The notes below the pieces were generated by a model. The model searched no databases. It saw nothing but the letters and a program-made list of their open reading frames with translations, and had not been told where the DNA came from. Shown one piece after another: positions 29,030 to 38,208 of a stretch of 64,000 nt of DNA; position 1 is the stretch's first letter; each line of letters begins with the position of its first letter. Source of the DNA: Thermohahella caldifontis. Its GTDB lineage: Bacteria > Pseudomonadota > Gammaproteobacteria > Pseudomonadales > Oleiphilaceae. The stretch covers positions 1 to 64,000 of the forward strand of contig NZ_CP154858.1 of the NCBI RefSeq assembly GCF_041153465.1. Direction: 5' to 3'. A program made the translations under genes and the position numbers.

Positions 29030-30375
29030 TCGGCAAGTGGACACTAGAGCGCGTCGCAGCCTGCACGGAAGGTCGACTGACCGGTGATAACGCAAGCTTT
29101 GACCGGGTGGTGACGGATTCGCGCAAGGACTGCCGGAATGCGTTGTTTGTGGCGCTGCAAGGGCCTCGTTTTGATGCTCATGAGCATGTCAATGAAGCCC
29201 GCGGAAAGGGTGCCGTGGGCGCACTTGTATCCCGGGATGTGTCTGAAGTGCCTCATGTGCAGGTAGATGACACGCTTCAGGCTCTGCAGAAGCTGGGCCA
29301 GGCGAACCGGGGGGCTTTTACCGGGCCGGTGGTTGCCCTGACGGGCAGCATGGGCAAGACCACCGTCAAGGAAATGCTGCGGCGTATTCTGGGAGAGCAG
29401 ACCTGTGCGACAGAGGGCAATCTCAATAATCATGTCGGCGTGCCGTTGAGCCTGCTTCAGTTGAGCCCTGAGCACCAGTTTGGCGTTTTTGAACTGGGTG
29501 CCAATCATGAAGGTGAAATTGCCAGGTCCGTATCCTGGGTGCGGCCGGACGTGGCTCTGGTAACAGTTGTCGGGCGAGCGCATGTCGGGGAGTTTGGCGG
29601 GGCCGATGCGGTGTTGCGCGCCAAGTCCGAAATTTTTTCCGGCCTGCAGACCGGTGGCGTGGCGGTCATTCCGGCGGGCCAACCCTATACGCAAACACTG
29701 AAAAAACGCGTGCCCGAAGGCTGTCGTGTTCTCACGTTCGGTCTGGATGGCGAGGCAGACGTCAGGCTCGACATCACCGGAACGGATGCAGACGGGTATT
29801 GCCGTGCGCAGGTTCTGTGGCATGGCGAAAGTGCCGGTGAGCTCAGCTTGTCCATTCCGGGCGTGCATTCGGTTTACAATGCGGCCGCTGCATTGGCGGT
29901 AACGGCAGCGCTGGAGCTGGATGTATCAGAACAGGTTTGCCGGCTGAACGGTTTTGCGGGTGAGGCAGGCCGGCTCGGCATTCGCCGTTTCGGAACCCTC
30001 ACTGTCATTGATGACAGTTACAACGCCAACCCGGACTCCATGAAAGCAGCACTCTCGGTGCTGGCCAGTCGCCATGAGACAAGAAAGCTGGCTTTGCTTG
30101 GCAGCATGGCTGAACTGGGTGCAGAAAGCGACGCCATGCACCGTGAAGTCCTTGATTTCGCCAGTCAGCTGAGTGTGGAAGTTGTGACAGTCGGGCATTG
30201 GCCGGTATCAGATCGCTCAGGTGAGCAATTTGAAACGTCCGATGAGGCAGGCCGGTGGCTTTCGGCGGTACTGAAGCAGGAAAGCGAGCCGGTTGTGGTG
30301 CTGATCAAGGGGTCACGCAGTGTGCAGATGGAAAAGGTGGTGAACATGTTGCAGAAAACGGGGAGCCCTGACTGA
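29026..30375 (+). CDS. murF: UDP-MurNAc-tripeptide D-Ala-D-Ala ligase
   Basis: A 449-residue Mur ligase that attaches D-Ala-D-Ala to complete the pentapeptide precursor. It has the N-terminal UDP-binding domain with VTDSRKDCRNALFVALQG, the ATP loop VALTGSMGKTTVKEML, NLNNHVGVPL, ELGANHEGEI and the C-terminal DDSYNANPDSMKAAL. The ATG overlaps the restored murE stop by four bases and the last base is shared with mraY. Length is typical. Confidence 0.97.
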   Translation: MIGKWTLERVAACTEGRLTGDNASFDRVVTDSRKDCRNALFVALQGPRFDAHEHVNEARGKGAVGALVSRDVSEVPHVQVDDTLQALQKLGQANRGAFTGPVVALTGSMGKTTVKEMLRRILGEQTCATEGNLNNHVGVPLSLLQLSPEHQFGVFELGANHEGEIARSVSWVRPDVALVTVVGRAHVGEFGGADAVLRAKSEIFSGLQTGGVAVIPAGQPYTQTLKKRVPEGCRVLTFGLDGEADVRLDITGTDADGYCRAQVLWHGESAGELSLSIPGVHSVYNAAAALAVTAALELDVSEQVCRLNGFAGEAGRLGIRRFGTLTVIDDSYNANPDSMKAALSVLASRHETRKLALLGSMAELGAESDAMHREVLDFASQLSVEVVTVGHWPVSDRSGEQFETSDEAGRWLSAVLKQESEPVVVLIKGSRSVQMEKVVNMLQKTGSPD

Positions 30376-31457
30376 TGCTTGTCTGGCTGGCAGATTACCT
30401 GTCGCAGTATATAGATGGATTGGGGGTATTCCGTTACCTCACACTGCGCGGCATTCTGGGTGTACTGACGGCGCTTGCCATCAGCCTCATCATGGGCCCC
30501 GTCATGATCAGCAAGCTGCGGTACTACCAGATTGGTCAGGCTGTCCGTGATGATGGCCCGGAGAGCCACTTCAGCAAGGCCGGCACGCCCACAATGGGGG
30601 GCGCGCTCATACTTGTCTCAATTGCCCTGGCGACCCTGTTGTGGTCAGACCTTGGCAACCGTTATGTCTGGATTGTGCTTCTTACCACGCTGGCATTTGG
30701 CGCCATCGGTTGGGTCGATGACTGGCGCAAGGTCGTTGAAAAGAATCCCAAGGGGCTACCGGCCCGGTGGAAGTACTTCTGGCAGTCCATCGCCGGTTTT
30801 GCGGCGGCCATGGTTTTGTACAAGACCGCTCAGTCACCGCAGGAGACACAGTTGATCGTCCCCTTTTTCAAGCACGTGGTCATCGATCTTGGTCCCTGGT
30901 ACATCCTGTTGACCTATTTTGTTATTGTCGGCAGCAGCAATGCAGTCAACCTGACCGACGGGCTGGATGGACTGGCTATCATGCCCACGGTGATGGTGGC
31001 CAGCGCACTGGCCATCTTCGCCTATGTGGCGGGGAACGCAAAATTTGCTGACCATCTCCTGATTCCGCATATTGCGGGCGCGGGCGAGCTCATTGTGTTC
31101 CTGGGGGCCATGGCGGGTGCCGGTCTCGGATTCCTCTGGTTCAATACCTACCCGGCCCAGGTTTTCATGGGGGACGTGGGGGCGCTGGCTCTGGGGGCCG
31201 CGCTGGGCGTGGTGGCCGTGATTGTGCGTCAGGAGATTGTCCTGTTCATTATGGGCGGCGTGTTTGTCATGGAAACCATCTCGGTGATTCTGCAGGTGGG
31301 GTCCTACAAGCTGACCGGCCGGCGAATCTTTCGAATGGCGCCGCTTCATCATCATTTTGAACTGAAGGGGTGGCCGGAGCCCAGGGTGATCGTCCGCTTC
31401 TGGATCATCACGGTGATTCTTGTGCTGATCGGTCTGGCCACGCTGAAACTGAGATGA
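30375..31457 (+). CDS. mraY: Phospho-MurNAc-pentapeptide translocase
   Basis: A 360-residue polytopic enzyme that transfers phospho-MurNAc-pentapeptide to undecaprenyl phosphate, making lipid I on the inner face of the membrane. Ten membrane spans are expected. Catalytic landmarks: KAGTPTMGGALIL, DDWRKVVEKNPKGL, NLTDGLDGLA (with the metal-binding aspartate) and PLHHHFELKGWPE near the C-terminus. Identical length to E. coli MraY. It overlaps murD by four bases. Confidence 0.97.
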   Translation: MLVWLADYLSQYIDGLGVFRYLTLRGILGVLTALAISLIMGPVMISKLRYYQIGQAVRDDGPESHFSKAGTPTMGGALILVSIALATLLWSDLGNRYVWIVLLTTLAFGAIGWVDDWRKVVEKNPKGLPARWKYFWQSIAGFAAAMVLYKTAQSPQETQLIVPFFKHVVIDLGPWYILLTYFVIVGSSNAVNLTDGLDGLAIMPTVMVASALAIFAYVAGNAKFADHLLIPHIAGAGELIVFLGAMAGAGLGFLWFNTYPAQVFMGDVGALALGAALGVVAVIVRQEIVLFIMGGVFVMETISVILQVGSYKLTGRRIFRMAPLHHHFELKGWPEPRVIVRFWIITVILVLIGLATLKLR

Positions 31458-32803
31458 CTATGGTTACGGCAAGATGTGCACAGATGAACAATCTAATCGT
31501 GGGCCTGGGCGCCACCGGGATGTCATGTGTGCGCTATCTGACCCGGCGCGGGCAATCCTGTGTGGTGATGGACAAGGGGCAACCTGCTGCAGACAGGCTG
31601 GAGGCGTGCCGGGAGCTGGGTGTGCAGGTTCATGCAGAAACCTGGTCCCGGGACCTGGTCGAATCGGCCGACCGGATCTGGCTCAGCCCGGGCGTCCCGT
31701 TGGCAGATCCCATCTGGCAAGGTGTTCGCGATCGGATCACTTCCGACGTGGCAGAGTTTCTGGCTGAGCGTCAGGTACCTGTGATCGGCGTGACGGGCTC
31801 CAATGGCAAGAGCACGGTCACGGCATGGATTGAGCATGTCGCATCGTCTGTGGGTATCCGCTGCATGGCCGCCGGTAATATTGGTGTGCCGTGTCTCGAA
31901 ATGCTGGATGCACCTGCTGATCTGGTTGTGCTTGAGCTTTCCAGCTTTCAGTTGGAAATGCTTGATTGCCCTGGTCTTGACGTGGCCGTACTGCTCAATG
32001 TCAGCCAGGATCACATGGATCGCTACGCTGATATGCATGCCTACGCGGAAGCCAAGCGTCGGATATTCAGGGGAGCGCGGGTTGCAGTGTTCAATGCAGA
32101 TGACCCCGAGACGCGTCCGGATCCCGGACTGCAGGCCAGTCGCCTGCCTTTTGGCCGGGAGGCAGGTACTCAGGGCTGGAAGGTGAATGCTGACAGTGTT
32201 CCGGCAACGCTATGCCATGATGGCCTGAGTGTACTGAAAGAGTCGGATATCCAGCTTCCCGGCCTGCACAACCTTTACAATGCCGCAGCGGTTCTGGCTG
32301 TCATGAGTGCAAGAGGGGTCACCCCCGAGCGTTGTCTGGGAGCCCTGAAATCATTCAGGGGACTGCCCCATCGTTGCCGCAAGGTGGCCGAAGTGGGCGG
32401 GGTCGCCTGGTACAATGATTCCAAGGGCACCAATGTGGGGGCCACCCTGGCAGCAGTGGCTGGCGTGGCACGGCGCAGCAATGCAGTGCATCTGCTCCTG
32501 GGCGGGCTGGGCAAGGGACAGGATTTTGCGCCCTTGCGTTCACTGAGTGCTCAGGTCTCTCAGGCCTGGGCTTTCGGCGAAGATGCGCAGCGTATTGCTG
32601 AGGCTGTTGGTGATGCATTCCCGGTTCACTGTGTCGAAACCCTGGCACAAGCCGTTGAAGGTGCAGCAAGGGAGGCAAAACCGGGCGAGGCGGTGCTGTT
32701 GTCTCCGGCATGTGCGAGCTTCGATCAGTTCAAAAGCTATGCCGATCGGGGTGAAAGCTTTGAGCGGCTTGTTCACATTATGGCGGGGGAGGATGTCGCA
32801 TGA
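31454..32803 (+). CDS. murD: UDP-MurNAc-L-alanine:D-glutamate ligase
   Basis: A 449-residue Mur ligase that adds D-glutamate. The start at 31454 overlaps the mraY stop by four bases and lies just before NLIVGLGATGMSCVRYL; a further upstream in-frame start (31370) would lie inside mraY and is rejected. ATP loop GVTGSNGKSTVTAWI, ELSSFQLEM, VSQDHMDRY and YNDSKGTN with the conserved lysine-serine are present. It overlaps ftsW by four bases. Confidence 0.96.
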   Translation: MTMVTARCAQMNNLIVGLGATGMSCVRYLTRRGQSCVVMDKGQPAADRLEACRELGVQVHAETWSRDLVESADRIWLSPGVPLADPIWQGVRDRITSDVAEFLAERQVPVIGVTGSNGKSTVTAWIEHVASSVGIRCMAAGNIGVPCLEMLDAPADLVVLELSSFQLEMLDCPGLDVAVLLNVSQDHMDRYADMHAYAEAKRRIFRGARVAVFNADDPETRPDPGLQASRLPFGREAGTQGWKVNADSVPATLCHDGLSVLKESDIQLPGLHNLYNAAAVLAVMSARGVTPERCLGALKSFRGLPHRCRKVAEVGGVAWYNDSKGTNVGATLAAVAGVARRSNAVHLLLGGLGKGQDFAPLRSLSAQVSQAWAFGEDAQRIAEAVGDAFPVHCVETLAQAVEGAAREAKPGEAVLLSPACASFDQFKSYADRGESFERLVHIMAGEDVA

Positions 32804-33951
32804 ATAGGGCAGCGGTCATTCCTCATGCAGATCTCTATTTCGCCATCGATCGCTCATTGCTCATGGCTGCGCTGGCGCTTGCTATCATGGGGTTGGTCAT
32901 GGTGGCATCCGCCTCGGTGGAGATTGCCCAGTCGCTGACCGGTAATGCCCTCTATTTCGCATTCCGACAGGCATTGTATCTGGCCATGGCGCTGGCTCTG
33001 GGATTTGCCATGCTGCGCATCCCCATGGATTTCTGGCGGAAGCAGGACTGGTTGCTTCTGGGGTTGACCCTGGCCTTGCTGGTTGCCGTACTGATTCCCG
33101 GAATAGGCCGCACGGTTAACGGTAGCAGTCGTTGGCTGTCGCTGGGTTTGTTCAATCTGCAGGCCTCGGAAGTGGCCAAGATCGCAACAGTCTTTTACAC
33201 CGCGAGTTACCTCGTCCGCAGGGAACAGGAGGTGCGCACCAGCCTGTGGGGCTTTGTCAAACCTCTGCTGGTGGTCTGTGTCTTTGCGGTTCTGCTGCTG
33301 ATGGAGCCTGATCTGGGGGCGCTGGTAGTCATCCTGACTGCGGTGACGGGCGTGCTGTTCATCGCGGGTGTGCGCTGGCTCCACTTTGGTGCTCTGGTTC
33401 TGACTGGTGCTGCAGGTGTCGCCATTCTGGCCATCACATCACCCTATCGCCTGAAGCGACTGACGGCTTATCTCGACCCCTGGGCTGATCAGTTTGATAC
33501 GGGCTATCAGCTGGTGCAGGCGCTTATTGCATTCGGGCGTGGCGAGCTGGCCGGCGTTGGGCTGGGTAACAGTATTCAGAAGCTGTCGTTCCTCCCGGAA
33601 GCCCATACGGATTTCGTGTTTGCCATCATCGGTGAGGAGCTGGGCCTGATGGGGTCGCTCATCATCATTGCCCTCTTTGCAATCGTTGCTTGGAGGGGGC
33701 TTTATATCGCGATGGAGGCTCAGCGTGCGGGACAGGCCTACCAGGCCTATGTCGCTTACGGTATCACCTTTGTGCTGACGTTTCAGGCTGTCGTCAACCT
33801 GGGGGTTAACACCGGACTTTTGCCTACCAAGGGGCTGACGCTTCCCTTTGTCAGCTACGGTGGCAGCAGTCTGCTGATGAGTGGCGCCTGCATCGGAATC
33901 CTGCTGCGGTGTCATGCGGAGGCTGTCCGGGCCCGGGAGGCTGCCACATGA
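32800..33951 (+). CDS. ftsW: Septal peptidoglycan glycosyltransferase FtsW
   Basis: A 383-residue SEDS-family membrane protein with about ten spans. It polymerises lipid II at the septum together with FtsI. SEDS signatures: GRTVNGSSRWL, LQASEVAKIATV, LMEPDLGA (with the catalytic aspartate), EAHTDFVFAIIGEELGL and the C-terminal GLTLPFVSYGGSSLLMSG. It overlaps murD and murG by four bases each. Confidence 0.97.
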   Translation: MNRAAVIPHADLYFAIDRSLLMAALALAIMGLVMVASASVEIAQSLTGNALYFAFRQALYLAMALALGFAMLRIPMDFWRKQDWLLLGLTLALLVAVLIPGIGRTVNGSSRWLSLGLFNLQASEVAKIATVFYTASYLVRREQEVRTSLWGFVKPLLVVCVFAVLLLMEPDLGALVVILTAVTGVLFIAGVRWLHFGALVLTGAAGVAILAITSPYRLKRLTAYLDPWADQFDTGYQLVQALIAFGRGELAGVGLGNSIQKLSFLPEAHTDFVFAIIGEELGLMGSLIIIALFAIVAWRGLYIAMEAQRAGQAYQAYVAYGITFVLTFQAVVNLGVNTGLLPTKGLTLPFVSYGGSSLLMSGACIGILLRCHAEAVRAREAAT

Positions 33952-35021
33952 GAGTTCTGATCATGGCCGGTGGTACGGGCGGACATGTCTTCCCCGCGCT
34001 TGCCGTTGCGGAAGTACTGGGCCAGCGAGGTGCCGAGGTGCACTGGCTGGGTGCAGAAGGCGGACGCGAGGTACGCTGGGTCGGGCAGGCTGGTTTGCCC
34101 ATTCACACGGTGCCGGTTGCCGGGCTGCGCGGCAAGTCGCTGGGAGCGCGGCTGAAAGGTGTGCTGTCGATGATGCGGGCACTGATGCGCGCGCTGGGTA
34201 TCGTACGCCGCCTGAAGCCGGATGTTGTTCTCGGTATGGGTGGCTATGCTGCGGCGCCGGGCGCCCTGGCAAGTCGCGTGTTGCGTTGTCCGCTGGTTAT
34301 TCATGAGCAGAATGCGCTGCCGGGGATGACCAACCGGGTTCTCGCCCGGTTTGCCACACAGTGCCTCGAAGCATTTCCCGGTGCGATGAGCCGCATCGCA
34401 GGGCATGTAGAGCTGGTAGGCAATCCCGTGCGCCGGACGCTGATTGAGCGGAGTGCAGAGGCCGCCGCCGCTGGATCACGCACGCCGCTTACAATACTGG
34501 TGCTCGGTGGTAGTCTGGGCGCCCAGGCCCTGAATGAAATCGTACCCCGGGCCTTGGCGGAGATTTCGGTGCCAGTGGACATGAAGGTTATCCATCAGGC
34601 AGGAGAGGGGAAAGCCGGGGACTGTCTGGAAGCGTATCGCAAGGCGGGTGTGGAAGCAGACGTGGTGCCCTTTATCGATGACATGGGAGCAGCCTACGCC
34701 CAGGCGGATCTGGTCATATGCCGGGCCGGGGCGATGACACTGGCAGAGCTCATGGTCATGGGGCGGCCAGCCATCCTGGTTCCGTTTCCCCATGCAGTAG
34801 ATGATCATCAGTATTACAATGCGCGCTACCTGGCGGATGCTGGCGCAGCCTGTATTCTGCGTCAGTCCGAGCTGACACCGGCGCGATTGGGAAAAACCGT
34901 GCAAGACTTGCTCTCCCGGCCTGAACGGCTGCAGGAGATGGGGCAGAGTGCCCGCTCTCTGGCACGTCCTGAAGCCGCTGAACGTATCGCAGACATACTG
35001 GAGACACTGGCCCATGCCTGA
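33948..35021 (+). CDS. murG: Lipid II synthase MurG
   Basis: A 357-residue GT-B glycosyltransferase that adds GlcNAc to lipid I on the cytoplasmic membrane face. The start at 33948, overlapping the ftsW stop by four bases, places MAGGTGGHVFPALAVA at the expected N-terminal distance; the upstream in-frame start lies inside ftsW. Other motifs: GMGGYAAAPGALA, HEQNALPGMTNR, GGSLGAQALNE and the donor site CRAGAMTLAELMVMG. The end overlaps murC by eight bases. Confidence 0.97.
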   Translation: MRVLIMAGGTGGHVFPALAVAEVLGQRGAEVHWLGAEGGREVRWVGQAGLPIHTVPVAGLRGKSLGARLKGVLSMMRALMRALGIVRRLKPDVVLGMGGYAAAPGALASRVLRCPLVIHEQNALPGMTNRVLARFATQCLEAFPGAMSRIAGHVELVGNPVRRTLIERSAEAAAAGSRTPLTILVLGGSLGAQALNEIVPRALAEISVPVDMKVIHQAGEGKAGDCLEAYRKAGVEADVVPFIDDMGAAYAQADLVICRAGAMTLAELMVMGRPAILVPFPHAVDDHQYYNARYLADAGAACILRQSELTPARLGKTVQDLLSRPERLQEMGQSARSLARPEAAERIADILETLAHA

Positions 35022-36456
35022 GCAGAAGATGCGCAAATTATGGACTCCGCCCGAGATGCGCCGCATCCGGCGAATTCACTTCGTTGGAATCGGCGGTTCA
35101 GGTATGTGCGGGATTGCGGAAGTGCTCAGCAACCAGGGTTATGAAGTTTCCGGTTCTGACTTGTCAGACACGCCTGTGACACGTCGCTTGAGAGAAGTGG
35201 GGATTGACGTGCGGATTGGCCATGAGGCCGGCCATGTGTCCGGGGTGGATGTACTGGTTGTTTCCTCTGCGGTCAATGAGGCCAACCCGGAAGTCAGGGC
35301 GGCAAGGGAGCAGCGCATACCGGTGGTCAGGCGAGCGGAAATGCTGGCGGAGATCATGCGATTCCGTCATGGCATCGCTGTGGCCGGCACGCATGGCAAG
35401 ACCACCACCACAAGCCTCATTGCCTCACTGCTGGCAGAAGGTGGCATGGATCCCACCTTTGTGATTGGTGGTCGCCTCAATAGTGCCGGCACCAATGCCA
35501 AGCTTGGACAATCACCGATTCTGGTGGCGGAAGCGGATGAGAGCGATGCCTCCTTCCTGCACCTGACGCCCATGATTGCGGTTGTGACCAATATCGATGC
35601 GGATCACATGCATACCTATGGAGGAGACTTCAATCGCCTGAAAGACACCTTTGTGGACTTTCTTCACAATCTGCCTTTCTACGGACTTGCCGTTATCTGT
35701 GCGGATGATCCGGTGGTGCGCGACATTCAGCCGCGCATTGGCCGCCCGGTCATTACCTATGGGGTATCGGACGATGCGGATGTCCGGGCGGTGGATATCC
35801 GGCAGCGAGGCATGACCACGGAGTTTACCTGCCTGCGGCAGGGCAAGGCGCCGCTGGAGGTCAGTCTCAACATGCCAGGGCACCATAACGTCCTCAATTC
35901 GCTGGCGGCGATTGCCGTGGCGACGGATGAGGGAGTTGGTGACGACAAGATCCGCTCCGCCCTGGCGCGTTTCGAGGGTGTCGGGCGGCGTTTTCAGGTG
36001 TTGCTTGATGTCAGTGTGGATGGACAGCCCATTACGCTGGTGGATGACTATGGCCATCATCCCAGAGAAGTCGCGGCAACTCAGGCGGCTATTCGTGCAG
36101 GATGGCCGGACAGACGGCTGGTCACTGTTTTTCAGCCGCATCGCTATACCCGTACACGTGATCTGTACGAAGATTTCGTTGATGTGCTCTCGGGGTCAGA
36201 TCAGTTGTTCCTGCTGGAGGTCTATCCGGCGGGAGAAGAACCGATTCCCGGCGCCGACAGCCGCAGCCTTGCGCGTAGTATCCGTCAGCGTGGCCAGGTG
36301 GATCCGGTCTATGTCAGCGGGCCTGATGCACTGCTTCCCTTGCTGCGCAACATGATCCGTCCGGGAGACATCGTGCTGATGCAGGGCGCTGGGAATATCG
36401 GCGCACTTGCCCGCGAGATGGCTGATCGCAAGCTGGGTCTGGAGGATCAGGCATGA
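35014..36456 (+). CDS. murC: UDP-MurNAc:L-alanine ligase
   Basis: A 480-residue Mur ligase catalysing the first peptide addition. The start at 35014 gives a short N-terminal arm before HFVGIGGSGMCGIAEVL; another ATG at 35029 is possible. ATP loop AVAGTHGKTTTTSL, EADESDASFLHL, NIDADHMHTY and VDDYGHHPREV are present. It overlaps ddlB by four bases. There is no murB between murC and ddl, although many relatives have it there. Confidence 0.97.
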   Translation: MPEQKMRKLWTPPEMRRIRRIHFVGIGGSGMCGIAEVLSNQGYEVSGSDLSDTPVTRRLREVGIDVRIGHEAGHVSGVDVLVVSSAVNEANPEVRAAREQRIPVVRRAEMLAEIMRFRHGIAVAGTHGKTTTTSLIASLLAEGGMDPTFVIGGRLNSAGTNAKLGQSPILVAEADESDASFLHLTPMIAVVTNIDADHMHTYGGDFNRLKDTFVDFLHNLPFYGLAVICADDPVVRDIQPRIGRPVITYGVSDDADVRAVDIRQRGMTTEFTCLRQGKAPLEVSLNMPGHHNVLNSLAAIAVATDEGVGDDKIRSALARFEGVGRRFQVLLDVSVDGQPITLVDDYGHHPREVAATQAAIRAGWPDRRLVTVFQPHRYTRTRDLYEDFVDVLSGSDQLFLLEVYPAGEEPIPGADSRSLARSIRQRGQVDPVYVSGPDALLPLLRNMIRPGDIVLMQGAGNIGALAREMADRKLGLEDQA

Positions 36457-37373
36457 CAGACTTTGGTCGCGTCCTGGTGTTGTTTGGCGGTACCTCCGCG
36501 GAGCGTGATGTTTCGCTCAAGAGTGGTCAGGCAGTACTGGATGCCTTGAAGGCTGCCGGTGTGGATGCGGAAGGTTATGACCCCGCTGGTGGTCTGGAGC
36601 GGCTGCTGAAAGGCGACTATCAGCGCGCTTTCATTGTTCTGCATGGCCGTGGTGGTGAAGACGGTGCGATTCAGGGCGTGCTCGAGTGGCTGGGCAAGCC
36701 CTATACCGGCAGCGGTATTCTGGCCTCCGCACTGTGCATGGACAAAGCACGGACAAAACAGGTCTGGGTGGCTGCAGGTCTGCCGACAGCTGAAAGTCGG
36801 GTCATTTCCAGAGGACAGCATGACTGGGCCGGACTGCTTGACGGGCTGGGTGGAGATGTGGCGGTCAAGCCGGTTTGTGAGGGTTCAAGCATCGGTATTC
36901 AGCGCGCGCAGGATCCGGAAACACTGGAAGCTGCCTGTGCAGATGCATGGCGATACGATGACCGGGTGCTTCTGGAACGCTGGATTGTCGGAAAGGAGTA
37001 TACCGTTGCGATTCTGGGAGACCGGGCTTTACCCGTGATTCGCATGGAGACGGATCACGCGTTTTATGACTATGAGGCCAAATACCTGGCCGATGACACG
37101 CGCTACTTCATTCCCTGCGGTCTGAGCAAGGCTGAAGAGCGCACCATGCAGAAGCTGGCACTTGATGCAGCCAAGGCCTGTGGTTGCAAGGGCTGGGGTC
37201 GCGTGGACATCATGCGCGACAACGCCGGCAACAACTGGCTGCTGGAAGTGAATACCGTGCCCGGCATGACTGATCACAGCCTGGTGCCCATGGCGGCAGC
37301 CCATGCGGGCATGGATTTTCAGGCGCTGTGCCTGGCGATTCTGGAAACCTCCCGGTTGAAGGAGGAAAGCTGA
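36453..37373 (+). CDS. ddlB: D-alanine:D-alanine ligase B
   Basis: A 306-residue ATP-grasp enzyme making the D-Ala-D-Ala dipeptide used by MurF. Visible: VLFGGTSAERDVSLKSG at the N-terminus, VLHGRGGEDGAIQG, YTGSGILASALCMDK, and the metal-binding end LLEVNTVPGMTDHSLVP. Length matches E. coli DdlB (306). The last base is shared with the ftsQ ATG. Confidence 0.97.
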   Translation: MTDFGRVLVLFGGTSAERDVSLKSGQAVLDALKAAGVDAEGYDPAGGLERLLKGDYQRAFIVLHGRGGEDGAIQGVLEWLGKPYTGSGILASALCMDKARTKQVWVAAGLPTAESRVISRGQHDWAGLLDGLGGDVAVKPVCEGSSIGIQRAQDPETLEAACADAWRYDDRVLLERWIVGKEYTVAILGDRALPVIRMETDHAFYDYEAKYLADDTRYFIPCGLSKAEERTMQKLALDAAKACGCKGWGRVDIMRDNAGNNWLLEVNTVPGMTDHSLVPMAAAHAGMDFQALCLAILETSRLKEES

Positions 37374-38197
37374 TGGGTGGAGCGGTGAGAGCGCGTCGTG
37401 GCGCGACCTACAAAGAAACCCGGGAGCGTGAATCCGTATGGCGCGTTGCCGGCAAGCTGATGGCTGCCGGCTGGAAGCGGATTCCCTGGAAAACGTGCTG
37501 GCATCACGGTCGGGTATTTCTTGTCAGTGTGATCATGGTTGGGTCTCTGACTGCCGCTTTTGACATGCTGGATCATCCGCTGGGGGAGGTTCGTCTGGTA
37601 AGTCCGGGACCTCATGTGACGCAGGCGGATCTGGAGCCTGTTCGCCAGATGCTGCAAGGGCGTTCCTTCCTGTTGCTGGACCTTGCAGAAGTGGACGCGC
37701 TGATCCGTGCAGAGCTGCCTTGGGTTGCGCGGACGCGTATCGTCCGTCACTGGCCGGACCAACTGCGGGTGGAAATCACGGAGCATACGCCGGTGGCCCG
37801 GCTCGCAAACGGTATGTTGCTGTCCGGCAGCGGACAGGTTTTTGAAGGCAAGGCAGATGATGCCGGACTACCCCTTCTCAAGGGGGAAACGGCCAGCCCG
37901 GAGGAACTCTGGCAGGCTTATGTCAAATGGAACCGAAAGCTTGGCGCAATCGGGCTGCATATCGTCAGTCTGGAACAGGAGGCCCGCGGTGCCTGGACAC
38001 TCAAGACCAGCGCAGGCTGGGGTATCCGGCTTGGCCACGAGGATATGGATGACCGGCTGGATCGAAGCCTGGACATTCTGCGTGCAGGATTGCTCGCACG
38101 CAGTGCAGACATAGACATGATCGACGCCCGGTATGAACGGGGCGCAGCGGTGAAGTGGCGGGCGCCACAGGTCACTGAACAGCAACCGCTCAGCTGA
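37373..38197 (+). CDS. ftsQ: Cell division protein FtsQ
   Basis: A 274-residue bitopic divisome protein. A basic cytoplasmic arm of about 50 residues precedes the membrane span (about 46-62, FLVSVIMVGSLTAAF), the POTRA domain (GEVRLVSPGPHVTQADLEP onward) and the beta domain with DLRVE-like WPDQLRVEITEHTPVARL. The start at 37373 overlaps the ddlB stop by one base; an upstream start inside ddlB is rejected. FtsQ recruits FtsB and FtsL. Confidence 0.94.
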   Translation: MGGAVRARRGATYKETRERESVWRVAGKLMAAGWKRIPWKTCWHHGRVFLVSVIMVGSLTAAFDMLDHPLGEVRLVSPGPHVTQADLEPVRQMLQGRSFLLLDLAEVDALIRAELPWVARTRIVRHWPDQLRVEITEHTPVARLANGMLLSGSGQVFEGKADDAGLPLLKGETASPEELWQAYVKWNRKLGAIGLHIVSLEQEARGAWTLKTSAGWGIRLGHEDMDDRLDRSLDILRAGLLARSADIDMIDARYERGAAVKWRAPQVTEQQPLS

Positions 38198-38208
38198 AGA
38201 GGCAGGGT